From Mycobacterium sp. 1274756.6 (GTDB taxonomy: Bacteria; Actinomycetota; Actinomycetes; Mycobacteriales; Mycobacteriaceae), in the NCBI RefSeq assembly GCF_001668625.1, contig NZ_LZLJ01000086.1, positions 1-53,010 of the forward strand: DNA of 53,010 nucleotides, written 5' to 3'. The notes beneath the pieces were generated by a model, which saw only the letters and a list, made by a program, of their open reading frames with translations, was not told the origin of the DNA and did not search any database. Within the stretch, counting starts at the first letter, position 1. Each line of letters opens with the position of its first letter. The translations under genes were made by a program, and so were the position numbers. Positions 45,398-53,010 of this stretch are shown here, in pieces.

Positions 45398-47382
45398 ATC
45401 GGGGCGTTCGCCGGCTGGAAATCCCCGGAGCTGTCGGCTTCCTCCTCCGCGCGGATGATGTGCACCACCGCGTTGATCAACGCCAGGTGGGTGAAGGCCT
45501 GCGGGAAGTTGCCCAGGTGCCGCCCGGTGCGCGGCTCGATCTCCTCGGCGTAGAGGTGCAGCGGGCTGGCGAAGGACAGCAGCCGCTCACACAGGTGCTT
45601 GGCGCGGTGGATCTCACCGATCTCCACCAGCGCCGAGACCAGCCAGAACGAGCAGATGGTGAACGCGCCCTCCTCGCCGGTGAGGCCGTCGTCGGTCTCC
45701 TCCACCCGGTAGCGCAGCACCAGCCCGTCCTCGGTGAGTTCGTCGGCGATCGCCAGCACCGTGCTGCGGATCCGCGGGTCGTCCGGCGGCAGGAAGCGGG
45801 TCAGCACGGCCAGCAGCAGCGAGGCGTCCAACGCATCCGAGCCGTAGCGCTGGGTGAGCACGCCGCGCTCGTCGACGCCGTGTTCGAGGACGTCGGCCTT
45901 GATCTCGTCGGCGATGGCGCTCCACTGCTGGGCGTAGCTCTTCTCGCCCTGCACTTCGGCCAGTTTGGCGCCGCGGTCCAGCGCCACCCAGCACATGATC
46001 TTCGAGGAGGTGAAGTGCTGCGGCTCGCCGCGCACCTCCCAGATGCCGCGGTCGGGCTCGCGCCAGTGCTTGATCGCCTCCTCGACCTGCTGCTTGAGCA
46101 CCGGCCACAGCGCCTCGGGGATCTGCTCGCGCGACTTGGCGTGCAGGTACACCGAATCGAGCATGGTGCCCCAGATGTCGTGTTGCCGTTGGTTGTAGGC
46201 GCCGTTGCCGATCCGCACCGGCCGGGCGTTGTCATAGCCCGACAGGTGGTTGAGCTCCTCCTCCTCGAGCTTGCGTTCGCCGCCGACCCCGTACATCACC
46301 TGCAGCGGGTGCCGCTCGCCGTTGTTGGCGCCGGACACGTCGGCGATGAACGCGAAGAAGTCGTCGGCCTCCCGGTCGAGCCCGAGGGTGTAGAGGCCCC
46401 ACAGCGCGAACGTCGAGTCGCGGATCCAGGCGTAGCGGTAATCCCAGTTGCGTTCGCCCTGCGGCGTCTCCGGCAGCGACGTGGTGCTCGCGGCCAGCAG
46501 CGCACCGGTCGGGGAGTAGGTCAGCCCCTTGAGCGTCAGCGCGCTGCGCTGCAGGTAGGAGCGCCACGGGTGGTCGGGGAAGTCACCGATGTTGATCCAC
46601 TGCCGCCAGCACTCGGTGGTGTTCCACAGCTTCTCGGCGGCCTCCTCGTAGGTCTGCGGCGCCGGGTGCTTCGACCAGCTCAACGCCACGAAGACGTTGT
46701 CGCCCTCCTTCAACCGGGTCCGCGCCCGCGCCTCCCGGCCCTCCAGGCCGATCCGCAGGTTGGTGGTCAGCCGCAGCATCGGGTGGGCGTCCGGGTTGGT
46801 CTTGGCGCGGGCCACCGCTTCGCCGTAGGCGGCGGCGGAGTACTCCCAGGTGGCGCCGATGCGGTGGTAGTCGAACGCCGGTTCGCAGCTCATCATCAGC
46901 TCGACGGTGCCGCTCACACAGCGGACACTGCGCAGCAGAATGTGTTCGGCGTCCCAGTCCATCGGGGTGCGCCGGTGGGTGCGTGAGCGGGTCTCGATGT
47001 CATGCCAGGGCCCCATCACCAGGGCGTCGCGCACGATGAGCCACCCGGTGTGGGTCTGCCAGGTGGTCTCCAGGATCAGGCTGCCCGGCAGGTAGCGACG
47101 CGCCGAGGGCACCGACACCCCGTAGGGGCCGATCCGGAAATGACCGGCGCTGCGGTCGAGCATCGCGCCGAACACACTCGGCGAATCCGGGCGTGGCACG
47201 CACAGCCACTCCACCGAGCCGGCCGCCGAGATCAGGCAGGTGGTCTCGCAGTCGGAGAGGAAGGCGTAGTCGGCGATCGGCGGGAACGGGTTGCGCAGCC
47301 CGCTGACGGCCTCGGGCACCGGTTCGGTGACCGCGTGCGGCGGTGGTGGGGCGTCACTGGCCGGCTGGACATGCATAACCAT
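45394..47382 (-). CDS. trehalase, glycoside hydrolase family 15 type
   Basis: The 662-residue protein closely resembles the mycobacterial GH15 trehalase as I recall it from M. smegmatis, which hydrolyses trehalose to glucose and needs phosphate and Mg. Recognisable segments are SDCETTCLISAAGSVEWLCV, PETPQGERNWDYRYAWIRDS, GGERKLEEEELNHLSGY and ADELTEDGLVLRYRVEETDD. There is no signal peptide, so it is cytoplasmic. ATG 47382 gives an N-terminus like the M. smegmatis enzyme; an upstream in-frame start at 47418 is possible. It lies 55 bp downstream of the FAD monooxygenase on the same strand. Confidence 0.92.
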   Translation of the reverse strand: MVMHVQPASDAPPPPHAVTEPVPEAVSGLRNPFPPIADYAFLSDCETTCLISAAGSVEWLCVPRPDSPSVFGAMLDRSAGHFRIGPYGVSVPSARRYLPGSLILETTWQTHTGWLIVRDALVMGPWHDIETRSRTHRRTPMDWDAEHILLRSVRCVSGTVELMMSCEPAFDYHRIGATWEYSAAAYGEAVARAKTNPDAHPMLRLTTNLRIGLEGREARARTRLKEGDNVFVALSWSKHPAPQTYEEAAEKLWNTTECWRQWINIGDFPDHPWRSYLQRSALTLKGLTYSPTGALLAASTTSLPETPQGERNWDYRYAWIRDSTFALWGLYTLGLDREADDFFAFIADVSGANNGERHPLQVMYGVGGERKLEEEELNHLSGYDNARPVRIGNGAYNQRQHDIWGTMLDSVYLHAKSREQIPEALWPVLKQQVEEAIKHWREPDRGIWEVRGEPQHFTSSKIMCWVALDRGAKLAEVQGEKSYAQQWSAIADEIKADVLEHGVDERGVLTQRYGSDALDASLLLAVLTRFLPPDDPRIRSTVLAIADELTEDGLVLRYRVEETDDGLTGEEGAFTICSFWLVSALVEIGEIHRAKHLCERLLSFASPLHLYAEEIEPRTGRHLGNFPQAFTHLALINAVVHIIRAEEEADSSGDFQPANAPM

Positions 47383-47437
47383 GCCGACATCATCTTCGGT
47401 AAACGCCGCGGAGTCCACCGCCCGCGCGGCGCGACCG

Positions 47438-48676
47438 TCAGCAGCCCGGTCGACGGGCGAACGCGGGGGCGGGTTCGGGCAGCGGCCCGATCGCCACCGC
47501 GTACCCGGCCCACCGTTGCAGCCGCGGTGAGCGGCCGGCCAGCCGCACCAGCCGCGGCGGCGTCGGATCCGCCGCCGTGACGGCCACCGCGATCACCTTC
47601 GCGTGCAGCACCCGCTGCACCATCTGCACCAGGACCGTGGGCAGCCAACGCCGCGCCTGGACCCGGGCCAGGTGCCGGCGCGCCACCCGGCCGCGGCGCA
47701 GCGGCGCGGCCAGCAGCCGCGCGGCGGCGACCGCGTCGGCGACCGCGAGGTTGATCCCGACCCCGCCGACCGGCGACATCGCGTGCGCGGCGTCGCCCAA
47801 CAGCAACACCCCCGGCCGCGACCAGCGGCGCAGCCGGTTGAGCTGCACGTCGAGCAGCTTCACCTCGTCGAACGAGCCCAGCGCGTCGACCCGGTCGACC
47901 AACCACGGCACCTGCTCGACCAGCGCCCGACGCAGCGCCCCGAGCCCCGCGGCGCGCAGTTCCGCGTCGCGGCCCTTCGGGATCAGGTAGGCGATCTGGT
48001 AGTAGTCGCGACGGTCGATCATGATGATCGCCCGGCCGGCGTCGAGCACTCCGGCCAGCCCGGCCGGGTCGCTGTCGCGGCGCGGCAACCGGAACCACCA
48101 CACGTCCATCGGCACGCCGAACCGGCGCGGCGCTGCGCCCAGCACCCGACGCACCGTCGAGGACCGGCCGTCGCAGGCCACGGTCAGCGGCGCCTGCAGC
48201 CGCCGCAGCCGACCGTTCGCCTCGCGGTAGGTGACCCCGGTGACCCGGCTGCCGCGGCGCAGCACGTCGACCACTTCGGCGTTGCGCAGCAGCCGGAAGC
48301 CGGGCTCGGCGGCCGCCGCCTCGGCCAGCAACTCCAGGAAATCCCACTGCGGCACCAGCGCGATGTGCTGATGCGGGCCGGGGATCGCGCTGACGTCCAC
48401 GGTGACCGCCACCCCCTGCACGCGCAGCACGATCGAGTCGATCAGCCGCTGCGGCAACCGGGCGAACCGCTCGCCGAGCCCGAGTTCGTCGAGCAGCCGC
48501 AAGGTGCTGGCATGCACGGTGTCGCCCCGGAAGTCGCGCAGGAAATCGGCGTGCTTCTCCAGCACCGCCACGGCCAGCCCGGCGCGCGCCAGCAGCAACC
48601 CCAGCACCATCCCGGCCGGCCCGCCCCCGACGATCACCACGCCGGTCGACTCCGCGGGGGCGGCCTCGGCGGTCAT
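47438..48676 (-). CDS. FAD-dependent aromatic-hydroxylase-like monooxygenase
   Basis: The 412-residue protein has the FAD-binding dinucleotide motif VVIVGGGPAGMVLGLLLARA at the N-terminus. The DG motif is VACDGRSSTVRRVLG and the second FAD motif is VLLLGDAAHAMSPVGGVGIN near residue 290, diagnostic of UbiH/PHBH-type flavoprotein monooxygenases. They hydroxylate aromatic or quinone-like substrates with NAD(P)H and oxygen; the substrate here is unknown. ATG 48676 lies six bases after AACGAT, so leaderless initiation is possible. It is divergent from a small membrane-protein gene. Confidence 0.88.
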   Translation of the reverse strand: MTAEAAPAESTGVVIVGGGPAGMVLGLLLARAGLAVAVLEKHADFLRDFRGDTVHASTLRLLDELGLGERFARLPQRLIDSIVLRVQGVAVTVDVSAIPGPHQHIALVPQWDFLELLAEAAAAEPGFRLLRNAEVVDVLRRGSRVTGVTYREANGRLRRLQAPLTVACDGRSSTVRRVLGAAPRRFGVPMDVWWFRLPRRDSDPAGLAGVLDAGRAIIMIDRRDYYQIAYLIPKGRDAELRAAGLGALRRALVEQVPWLVDRVDALGSFDEVKLLDVQLNRLRRWSRPGVLLLGDAAHAMSPVGGVGINLAVADAVAAARLLAAPLRRGRVARRHLARVQARRWLPTVLVQMVQRVLHAKVIAVAVTAADPTPPRLVRLAGRSPRLQRWAGYAVAIGPLPEPAPAFARRPGC

Positions 48677-48716
48677 CTGCCGATCGTTTCACGTTGGTGC
48701 CGAGCGCCGCGACCCC

Positions 48717-48722
48717 TAGGGT
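48717..48722 (+). promoter_or_regulatory. -10 element for a leaderless small membrane-protein gene
   Basis: TAGGGT matches TANNNT and ends seven bases before GTG 48730. Confidence 0.5.
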
Positions 48723-48729
48723 GGAGATC

Positions 48730-48930
48730 GTGGACGGCTTCCTGAGTTGGTGGGACGGTGTGGAGCTGTGGCTCTCCGGCCTCGGGTTCGCCCTGCAGAC
48801 CATCGTGGTGATCCCGATCGTGCTGCTGTTGTCCTACGGTGTGGCGGTGGTGCTCGACGGGCTGTTGGGTAACGGCATCTGGCTGATGCACCGCGCCCGG
48901 GGCCTCGACGAGACGAAGCGGCCGTCGTGA
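48730..48930 (+). CDS. small single-pass membrane protein (Rv2401A-like)
   Basis: The 66-residue protein has one strong hydrophobic segment, ALQTIVVIPIVLLLSYGVAV, preceded by a tryptophan-containing amphipathic start (DGFLSWWDGVELWLSG) and followed by a charged tail. GTG 48730 is preferred because a TAGGGT element ends seven bases upstream and the length equals the 66 residues I recall for Rv2401A; earlier in-frame starts (48694, 48721) lie upstream of or within the promoter. Its stop overlaps a 28-codon ORF in GTGA. The function is unknown. Confidence 0.75.
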   Translation: MDGFLSWWDGVELWLSGLGFALQTIVVIPIVLLLSYGVAVVLDGLLGNGIWLMHRARGLDETKRPS

Positions 48931-49013
48931 AGCCGATGCCGCGGTCCCGGGTGACCCTGATTCTGGTGGCGCTGATCGTGCTGGTGATCGTCACCTGGCT
49001 GCTGACCCGCTGA
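48927..49013 (+). CDS. 28-residue hydrophobic microprotein
   Basis: A GTG overlapping the preceding stop in GTGA opens a 28-codon frame ending at TGA 49011-49013. The product has a basic N-terminus (KPMPRSR) and one membrane-spanning segment (VTLILVALIVLVIVTWLL). The 4-bp overlap is the same coupling geometry used by other real gene pairs in this window. This is a plausible two-protein small-membrane module, not a recognised family. Confidence 0.55.
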   Translation: MKPMPRSRVTLILVALIVLVIVTWLLTR

Positions 49014-49035
49014 GCGTCGCCGGCGGTCCGGATTC

Positions 49036-49044
49036 TGTTAGGCT
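49036..49044 (+). promoter_or_regulatory. extended -10 promoter of the polycysteine leader and sulfate operon
   Basis: TGTTAGGCT combines the TGN extension (49036-49038) with TAGGCT (49039-49044). Seven bases separate it from ATG 49052, predicting a leaderless start at the short ORF. Confidence 0.65.
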
Positions 49045-49051
49045 TCCCGCC

Positions 49052-49144
49052 ATGTGCGCAGCCCCCGGTCGAGTGACGTGCCGTGTCCCGGCGCGCCCGT
49101 CCGCGCCGGTCTGCGCCGTCACCGATGTGGACTGTTGCCGCTGA
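49052..49144 (+). CDS. leaderless polycysteine leader peptide upstream of subI
   Basis: The ORF encodes 30 residues with cysteines at positions 2, 10, 21, 28 and 29, the last two adjacent (VDCCR at the end). It begins at the predicted transcription start and precedes the sulfate import operon. Polycysteine leaderless ORFs acting as cysteine-responsive attenuators of sulfur-assimilation operons are, as I recall, described in mycobacteria, including before sulfate transport genes. The expected behaviour is that scarce Cys-tRNA slows ribosomes at the Cys codons and derepresses the operon. The peptide itself probably has no function. Confidence 0.75.
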   Translation: MCAAPGRVTCRVPARPSAPVCAVTDVDCCR

Positions 49145-49258
49145 CCGGCACCCCCGCTTGCGGACCGGTGCTCCGGGTCTGAACACCCCGTTCCGGCTCG
49201 GCACCCCGACCGCAGCCGTGCGCCCGCTGTCGCCGAAGCCCACCCGGAAAGGTCCCCG
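49145..49258 (+). promoter_or_regulatory. attenuator leader between the Cys peptide and subI
   Basis: CCGGGT (49173-49178) is complementary to ACCCGG (49242-49247), which overlaps the first two bases of the subI ribosome-binding site GGAAAGG (49246-49252). Pairing would partly hide it. A local CCGC-TT-GCGG hairpin (about 49154-49163) directly after the leader ORF could compete. The alternatives were read by eye and not folded computationally. Confidence 0.4.
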
Positions 49259-50272
49259 ATGCTCGCTCCCCGGTTCGCCGCACTCGCGGCGGTGGTCACC
49301 CTGCTCGCCGCCTGCGGCGGTGGCCCCAGCGATGTGGTGGGCTCCAGCGGACTCAAAGACGCCCACACCCGGATCACGCTGGTCACCTACGCGGTGCCCG
49401 AACCGGGCTGGAGCAAGATCATCCCGGCGTTCAACGACTCCGAGGAGGGCGACGGAATCGAGGTGACCGCCTCGTACGGCGCCTCGGCGGACCAGTCGCG
49501 GGGCGTGGCCGACGGTAAACCCGCCGACGTGGTCAACTTCTCCGTCGAGCCGGATATCACCCGGCTGGTCGACGCCGGCAAGGTCTCCCCGTCGTGGAAC
49601 GAGGACGCCACCAAGGGTATCCCGTTCGGCTCGGTGGTGGCGCTGGTGGTGCGTGCCGGCAACCCGAAGAACATCCGGGGCTGGGACGACCTGCTCCGCC
49701 CCGGCATCGAGGTCGTCACCCCGAGCCCACTGAGCTCCGGGTCGGCGAAGTGGAACCTGCTGGCGCCGTACGCGGTCAAGAGCGACGCAGGCAAAAACCC
49801 TCAGGCCGGTTTGGATTTCGTCACCCGGCTGGTCAACGACCACGTCACGTTGCGGCCGGCGTCGGGGCGGGAGGCCACCGACGTGTTCGTGCAGGGCAGC
49901 GGCGACGTCCTGATCAGCTATGAGAACGAGGCGATCGAGGCGCAACGGCAGGGCAAGCCGATCGAGCACGTGGTGCCGGAACAGACCTTCAAGATCGACA
50001 ACCCGGTGGCGGTGCTGACCACCAGCAGGCATCTGAGTGCGGCGACCGCGTTCAAGAACTTCCTGTACACGCCGACGGCGCAGCGGATCTGGGCGCAGGC
50101 CGGGTTCCGGCCGGTGGACCCGGCGGCGATCGCGGAGTTCCGGGACCGGTTCCCGGCGCCGAAGCGGTTGTTCACCATCGCCGACCTCGGCGGCTGGGAC
50201 GTGGTCGACCCGCAGCTGTTCGCCAAGAACACCGGCGCGATCACCGCCATCTACCTCGAGGCGACCGGATGA
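49259..50272 (+). CDS. subI: sulfate/thiosulfate ABC transporter substrate-binding lipoprotein
   Basis: The 337-residue protein has a lipoprotein signal: hydrophobic FAALAAVVTLLAAC with the lipobox LAAC, lipidated Cys at residue 19. It should be anchored outside the plasma membrane. VTASYGASADQSRGVADGKP, VVALVVRAGNPKNIRGWDDL and VLISYENEAIEAQ are typical of sulfate-binding proteins. ATG 49259 is preceded by GGAAAGG. It is the first gene of subI-cysT-cysW-cysA and overlaps cysT by 4 bp (ATGA). Confidence 0.95.
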   Translation: MLAPRFAALAAVVTLLAACGGGPSDVVGSSGLKDAHTRITLVTYAVPEPGWSKIIPAFNDSEEGDGIEVTASYGASADQSRGVADGKPADVVNFSVEPDITRLVDAGKVSPSWNEDATKGIPFGSVVALVVRAGNPKNIRGWDDLLRPGIEVVTPSPLSSGSAKWNLLAPYAVKSDAGKNPQAGLDFVTRLVNDHVTLRPASGREATDVFVQGSGDVLISYENEAIEAQRQGKPIEHVVPEQTFKIDNPVAVLTTSRHLSAATAFKNFLYTPTAQRIWAQAGFRPVDPAAIAEFRDRFPAPKRLFTIADLGGWDVVDPQLFAKNTGAITAIYLEATG

Positions 50273-51102
50273 GTCTGACCGCGACGCTCGAGCGCCCACC
50301 GGCGCCGCTGCGCCGCGGTGGCACCGGACTTCGGGTCGGGATGGCCACCGGGTGGCTGTCGGTGATCGTGCTGCTGCCGCTGGCGGCGATCGTGTGGCAG
50401 GCCGCCGACGCCGGGCCGGAGGCCTTCGTCTCCGCGGTCACCTCGAAGGCGGCGGTGGAGTCGTTTCGCGTCACCGTCACGATCGCCACCGGCGTCACCG
50501 CGCTGAACCTGGTCTTCGGGCTGTTGATCGCCTGGGTGCTGGTCCGGGACGATTTCCCCGGAAAACGGTTGGTGGAGGCCATCATCGACCTGCCGTTCGC
50601 GCTGCCCACCATCGTCGCCAGCCTGGTCATGCTGGCGCTGTACGGACCCAACAGCCCGGTCGACGTGCACCTGCAGCACACCGCCTGGGGGGTCGGGGTG
50701 GCGCTGGCCTTCGTCACCTGCCCGTTCGTCGTACGCACCGTGCAACCGGTGCTGCTCGAGATCGACCGGGAGGCCGAGGAGGCCGCGGCGTCGCTGGGCG
50801 CCGGACCCGGCACCGTTTTCCGCACCGTGGTGCTGCCCGCCCTGGCGCCGGCCCTGCTCACCGGCGCGGGCCTGGCGTTCTCCCGCGCCATCGGCGAATT
50901 CGGGTCGGTGGTGCTGATCGGCGGCGCGATCCCGGGCAAGACCGAGGTGTCCTCGCAGTGGATCCGGACGCTGATCGAGAACGACGACCGGGCCGGCGCC
51001 GCCGCGATCTCGGTGGTGCTGCTGACGATCTCGTTCAGCGTGCTGCTGCTGTTGCGCCTGGTGGGCACCCGGGTCGCGCGGCACGAGGAGCAGCTCGCAT
51101 GA
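50269..51102 (+). CDS. cysT: sulfate ABC transporter permease CysT
   Basis: The 277-residue membrane protein has about six membrane segments and the permease EAA loop EAEEAAASLGAGPGTVFRTV, which contacts the ATPase CysA, followed by GLAFSRAIGEFGSVVLIGG. It pairs with CysW to form the channel. It overlaps subI and cysW by 4 bp each. Confidence 0.95.
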   Translation: MSLTATLERPPAPLRRGGTGLRVGMATGWLSVIVLLPLAAIVWQAADAGPEAFVSAVTSKAAVESFRVTVTIATGVTALNLVFGLLIAWVLVRDDFPGKRLVEAIIDLPFALPTIVASLVMLALYGPNSPVDVHLQHTAWGVGVALAFVTCPFVVRTVQPVLLEIDREAEEAAASLGAGPGTVFRTVVLPALAPALLTGAGLAFSRAIGEFGSVVLIGGAIPGKTEVSSQWIRTLIENDDRAGAAAISVVLLTISFSVLLLLRLVGTRVARHEEQLA

Positions 51103-51911
51103 CGCTGTCCACCCCGGTCCGGCTGGTGCTGCGGTTCGTGGCGCTCGCCTACGTCCTGGCGCTGCTGGTGGTGCCGGTCTCGCTGATCCTGTGGCGCACC
51201 TTCCAGCCCGGGCTCAGCCAGTTCTTCGCCTACATCAGCACCCCGGCGGCGATCGCCGCACTCGACCTGTCGCTGCTGGTGGTGGCGATCGTGGTGCCGC
51301 TCAACGTCATTTTCGGCGTGCCGACCGCGCTGGTGCTGGCGCGCAACAGGTTCCGCGGCAAAGGCCTGCTGCAGGCGGTGATCGACCTGCCGTTCGCGGT
51401 GTCCCCGGTGGTGGTCGGCGTCGCGCTGATCGTGCTGTGGGGATCGGCCGGCGCCCTGGGGTTCGTGGAGAACAACCTCGGGTTCAAGATCATCTTCGGC
51501 CTGCCGGGCATCGTGCTGGCCAGTGTCTTCGTCACCTGCCCGTTCGTGGTCCGGGAGGTTGAGCCGGTGCTGCGTGAGCTGGGCACCGACCAGGAGGAGG
51601 CCGCGGCCACGCTCGGCGCCAACAGCTGGCAGACCTTCTGGCACATCACCGTGCCGGCCATCCGGTGGGGCCTGACCTACGGGATCGTGCTCAGCGTCGC
51701 CCGCACGCTCGGCGAATACGGTGCGGTGCTGATGGTGTCGTCCAACCTGCCCGGAACCTCCCAGACGCTGACCCTGCTGGTCTCCGACCGCTACAGCCGC
51801 GGCGAGGAGTACGGCGCCTACGCGTTGTCCACGCTGCTGATGGGGGTGGCGGTGCTGGTCCTGGTCGCCCAGGTGATCCTGGACGCCCGGCGGAAGAGAG
51901 CGGCCGCGTGA
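51099..51911 (+). CDS. cysW: sulfate ABC transporter permease CysW
   Basis: The 270-residue membrane protein has about six membrane segments and the EAA loop [20 protein letters not shown], followed by [20 protein letters not shown]. It is homologous to CysT and forms the second half of the permease. ATG 51099 overlaps the cysT stop in ATGA; a longer open frame upstream is antiparallel-free read-through within cysT and subI and not the gene. Confidence 0.95.
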   Translation: MTLSTPVRLVLRFVALAYVLALLVVPVSLILWRTFQPGLSQFFAYISTPAAIAALDLSLLVVAIVVPLNVIFGVPTALVLARNRFRGKGLLQAVIDLPFAVSPVVVGVALIVLWGSAGALGFVENNLGFKIIFGLPGIVLASVFVTCPFVVREVEPVLRELGTDQEEAAATLGANSWQTFWHITVPAIRWGLTYGIVLSVARTLGEYGAVLMVSSNLPGTSQTLTLLVSDRYSRGEEYGAYALSTLLMGVAVLVLVAQVILDARRKRAAA

Positions 51912-51928
51912 ACACCGAAGGAGAGCCG

Positions 51929-52933
51929 ATGGCGGACGACGCGATCACGGTGTCCGGCGCCAACAAGCGCTACGGCGACTTCGTGGCACTGGACAACGTT
52001 GACTTCTCGGTGCCGCAGGGGTCGCTCACGGCGCTGCTGGGGCCCAGCGGGTCGGGCAAATCGACGCTGCTGCGCGCCATCGCCGGCCTCGACCACCCCG
52101 ACAGCGGGACGATCACCATCCACGGCCGCGACGTCACCGGGGTGCCGCCGCAACAGCGCGGGATCGGGTTCGTCTTCCAGCACTACGCGGCCTTCAAACA
52201 CATGACGGTGCGCGACAACGTCGCCTTCGGCCTGAAGATCCGGCACCGGCCCAAAGCCGAGATCGCCAAGAAGGTCGACAACCTGCTCGAGGTGGTCGGC
52301 CTGGCCGGGTTCCAGGACCGCTATCCCAGCCAGCTCTCCGGCGGGCAGCGCCAGCGGATGGCGTTGGCCCGCGCGCTGGCCGTCGACCCGCAGGTGCTGC
52401 TGCTCGACGAACCGTTCGGGGCGTTGGACGCCAAGGTCCGCGACGACCTGCGGGTCTGGCTGCGCCGGCTGCACGACGAGGTGCACGTCACCACCGTGCT
52501 GGTCACCCACGATCAGGCCGAGGCCCTCGACGTGGCCGGCCGGATCGCGGTGCTCAACCAGGGCCGCATCGAACAGGTCGGCACCCCCGACGAGGTCTAC
52601 GACGAGCCGGCGAACGCCTTCGTCATGTCGTTTCTGGGGCCGGTGTCCTCCCTCAACGGCAGCCTGGTGCGCCCGCACGACATCCGGGTGGGGCGCACCC
52701 CGGAGATGGCCGTCGCGGCAGGCGGTCCCGGCGCGCAGGCGGCGGTGCTGCGCGCCACCGTCAACCGGGTGGTGATGCTCGGGTTCGAGGTGCGGGTGGA
52801 GCTGACCAGCGCCGCCACCGGCCGCCCGTTCACCGCCCAGATCACCCGCGGGGATGCCGAGGCGCTGCAACTGAACGCCGGTGACACCGTCTACGTGCGG
52901 GCCACCCAGACCTCGTCGCTCAGCGCGCCCTAG
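51929..52933 (+). CDS. cysA: sulfate ABC transporter ATP-binding protein CysA
   Basis: The 334-residue ATPase has Walker [14 protein letters not shown] (about residue 35), signature [16 protein letters not shown], Walker [15 protein letters not shown] and the H-loop [12 protein letters not shown], plus a C-terminal regulatory region. ATG 51929 is chosen for AAGGAGAG just upstream; an in-frame GTG at 51908 overlaps cysW. The protein ends about 17 residues earlier than the M. tuberculosis homologue as I recall it (351 residues), and its TAG stop is shared with the insertion sequence next door, so its last residues may have been replaced. Confidence 0.94.
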   Translation: MADDAITVSGANKRYGDFVALDNVDFSVPQGSLTALLGPSGSGKSTLLRAIAGLDHPDSGTITIHGRDVTGVPPQQRGIGFVFQHYAAFKHMTVRDNVAFGLKIRHRPKAEIAKKVDNLLEVVGLAGFQDRYPSQLSGGQRQRMALARALAVDPQVLLLDEPFGALDAKVRDDLRVWLRRLHDEVHVTTVLVTHDQAEALDVAGRIAVLNQGRIEQVGTPDEVYDEPANAFVMSFLGPVSSLNGSLVRPHDIRVGRTPEMAVAAGGPGAQAAVLRATVNRVVMLGFEVRVELTSAATGRPFTAQITRGDAEALQLNAGDTVYVRATQTSSLSAP

Positions 52934-53010
52934 CTGTGATGTCCGGGGAGGTTGGTCAGTCGGGTGACCGGTGGCCGGCCTCCGAGGGCGGAGTGGGCTC
53001 GGTGGTGATT
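52930..53010 (-). mobile_element. 3' end of an IS481-family-like transposase (partial)
   Basis: Read on the minus strand, the last 81 bases encode 26 residues ending in TAG: NHHRAHSALGGRPPVTRLTN, then LPGHHS. The H-x-ALGG-x-PP-x-x-R pattern is the C-terminal end of rve-type integrase cores in IS481/IS3-like elements. The rest lies outside the window. The stop (CTA on the plus strand, 52930-52932) overlaps the cysA stop (52931-52933) in a shared CTAG. The terminal inverted repeat should lie just inside cysA; its exact border cannot be set here. Confidence 0.75.

Overview
The window is chromosomal DNA from a high-GC actinobacterium, almost certainly a member of the Mycobacteriaceae. Four things point there: gene order, mycolate-type S-adenosylmethionine methyltransferases beside a KasA-like ketosynthase, methylglucose-lipopolysaccharide genes (gpgP, octT), and many start codons placed 6-8 nt after a TANNNT element, the usual mycobacterial leaderless layout. 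From memory, the order follows the M. tuberculosis segment Rv2449c to Rv2397c, read in the opposite orientation and with several accessory blocks inserted. The first 122 bases are pure G/C runs and the last 81 bases are the end of an IS481-type transposase. The window therefore looks like a whole contig with an artefactual left end and a repeat-bounded right end.

Layout. 0.2-7.1 kb: enoyl-reductase-like oxidoreductase, DUF937 protein, then valS-folC-DUF4233-ndk. 7.1-13.6 kb: rne with a long leader and a candidate leaderless 14-codon ORF, then rplU-rpmA-obgE-proB. 13.6-17.7 kb (accessory): cytochrome P450, MFS carboxylate-type transporter, SIRT4-like sirtuin, cysteine hydrolase. 17.8-25.3 kb: nadE, rbsK and purU, proA, MoxR ATPase and VWA protein. 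25.3-30.5 kb (accessory): membrane methyltransferase, SDR reductase, and a minus-strand lipid operon of two mycolate-type methyltransferases plus a ketosynthase. That operon lies under a promoter with a CRP-like site and a short upstream ORF. 30.7-34.0 kb: a tightly overlapping five-gene run nadD-rsfS-gpgP-octT-degV. 34.0-38.2 kb (accessory): DapB-fold dehydrogenase, catalase-like protein, acyl-CoA dehydrogenase pair. 38.4-42.7 kb: comEA-comEC-holA, rpsT, CBS-domain protein. 42.8-48.9 kb: PemK/MazF-like protein, lepA, GH15 trehalase, FAD monooxygenase, small membrane proteins. 49.0-52.9 kb: a polycysteine leader peptide and the sulfate importer operon subI-cysT-cysW-cysA, ending at the insertion sequence.

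Functional themes. Translation and ribosome maturation genes (valS, rne, rplU, rpmA, obgE, rsfS, rpsT, lepA) are interleaved with NAD metabolism (nadE, nadD, a sirtuin), proline synthesis (proB, proA), one-carbon and ribose metabolism (purU, rbsK), envelope lipid and glycan chemistry, and sulfate uptake. No recognisable DNA-binding transcription factor is encoded in the window, so the operator-like palindromes described must be served from elsewhere.

The most distinctive signals are: the polycysteine leaderless ORF before the sulfate operon (a class I recall as described in mycobacteria); a candidate leaderless ORF at the predicted rne transcription start; a non-canonical lepA start; the lipid operon with an active-site Glu-to-Asp change in one methyltransferase; and an operator-like 32-bp inverted repeat at 25.9 kb. 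All coordinates and motifs were read by eye. Family assignments rest on recalled signatures, not on searches.
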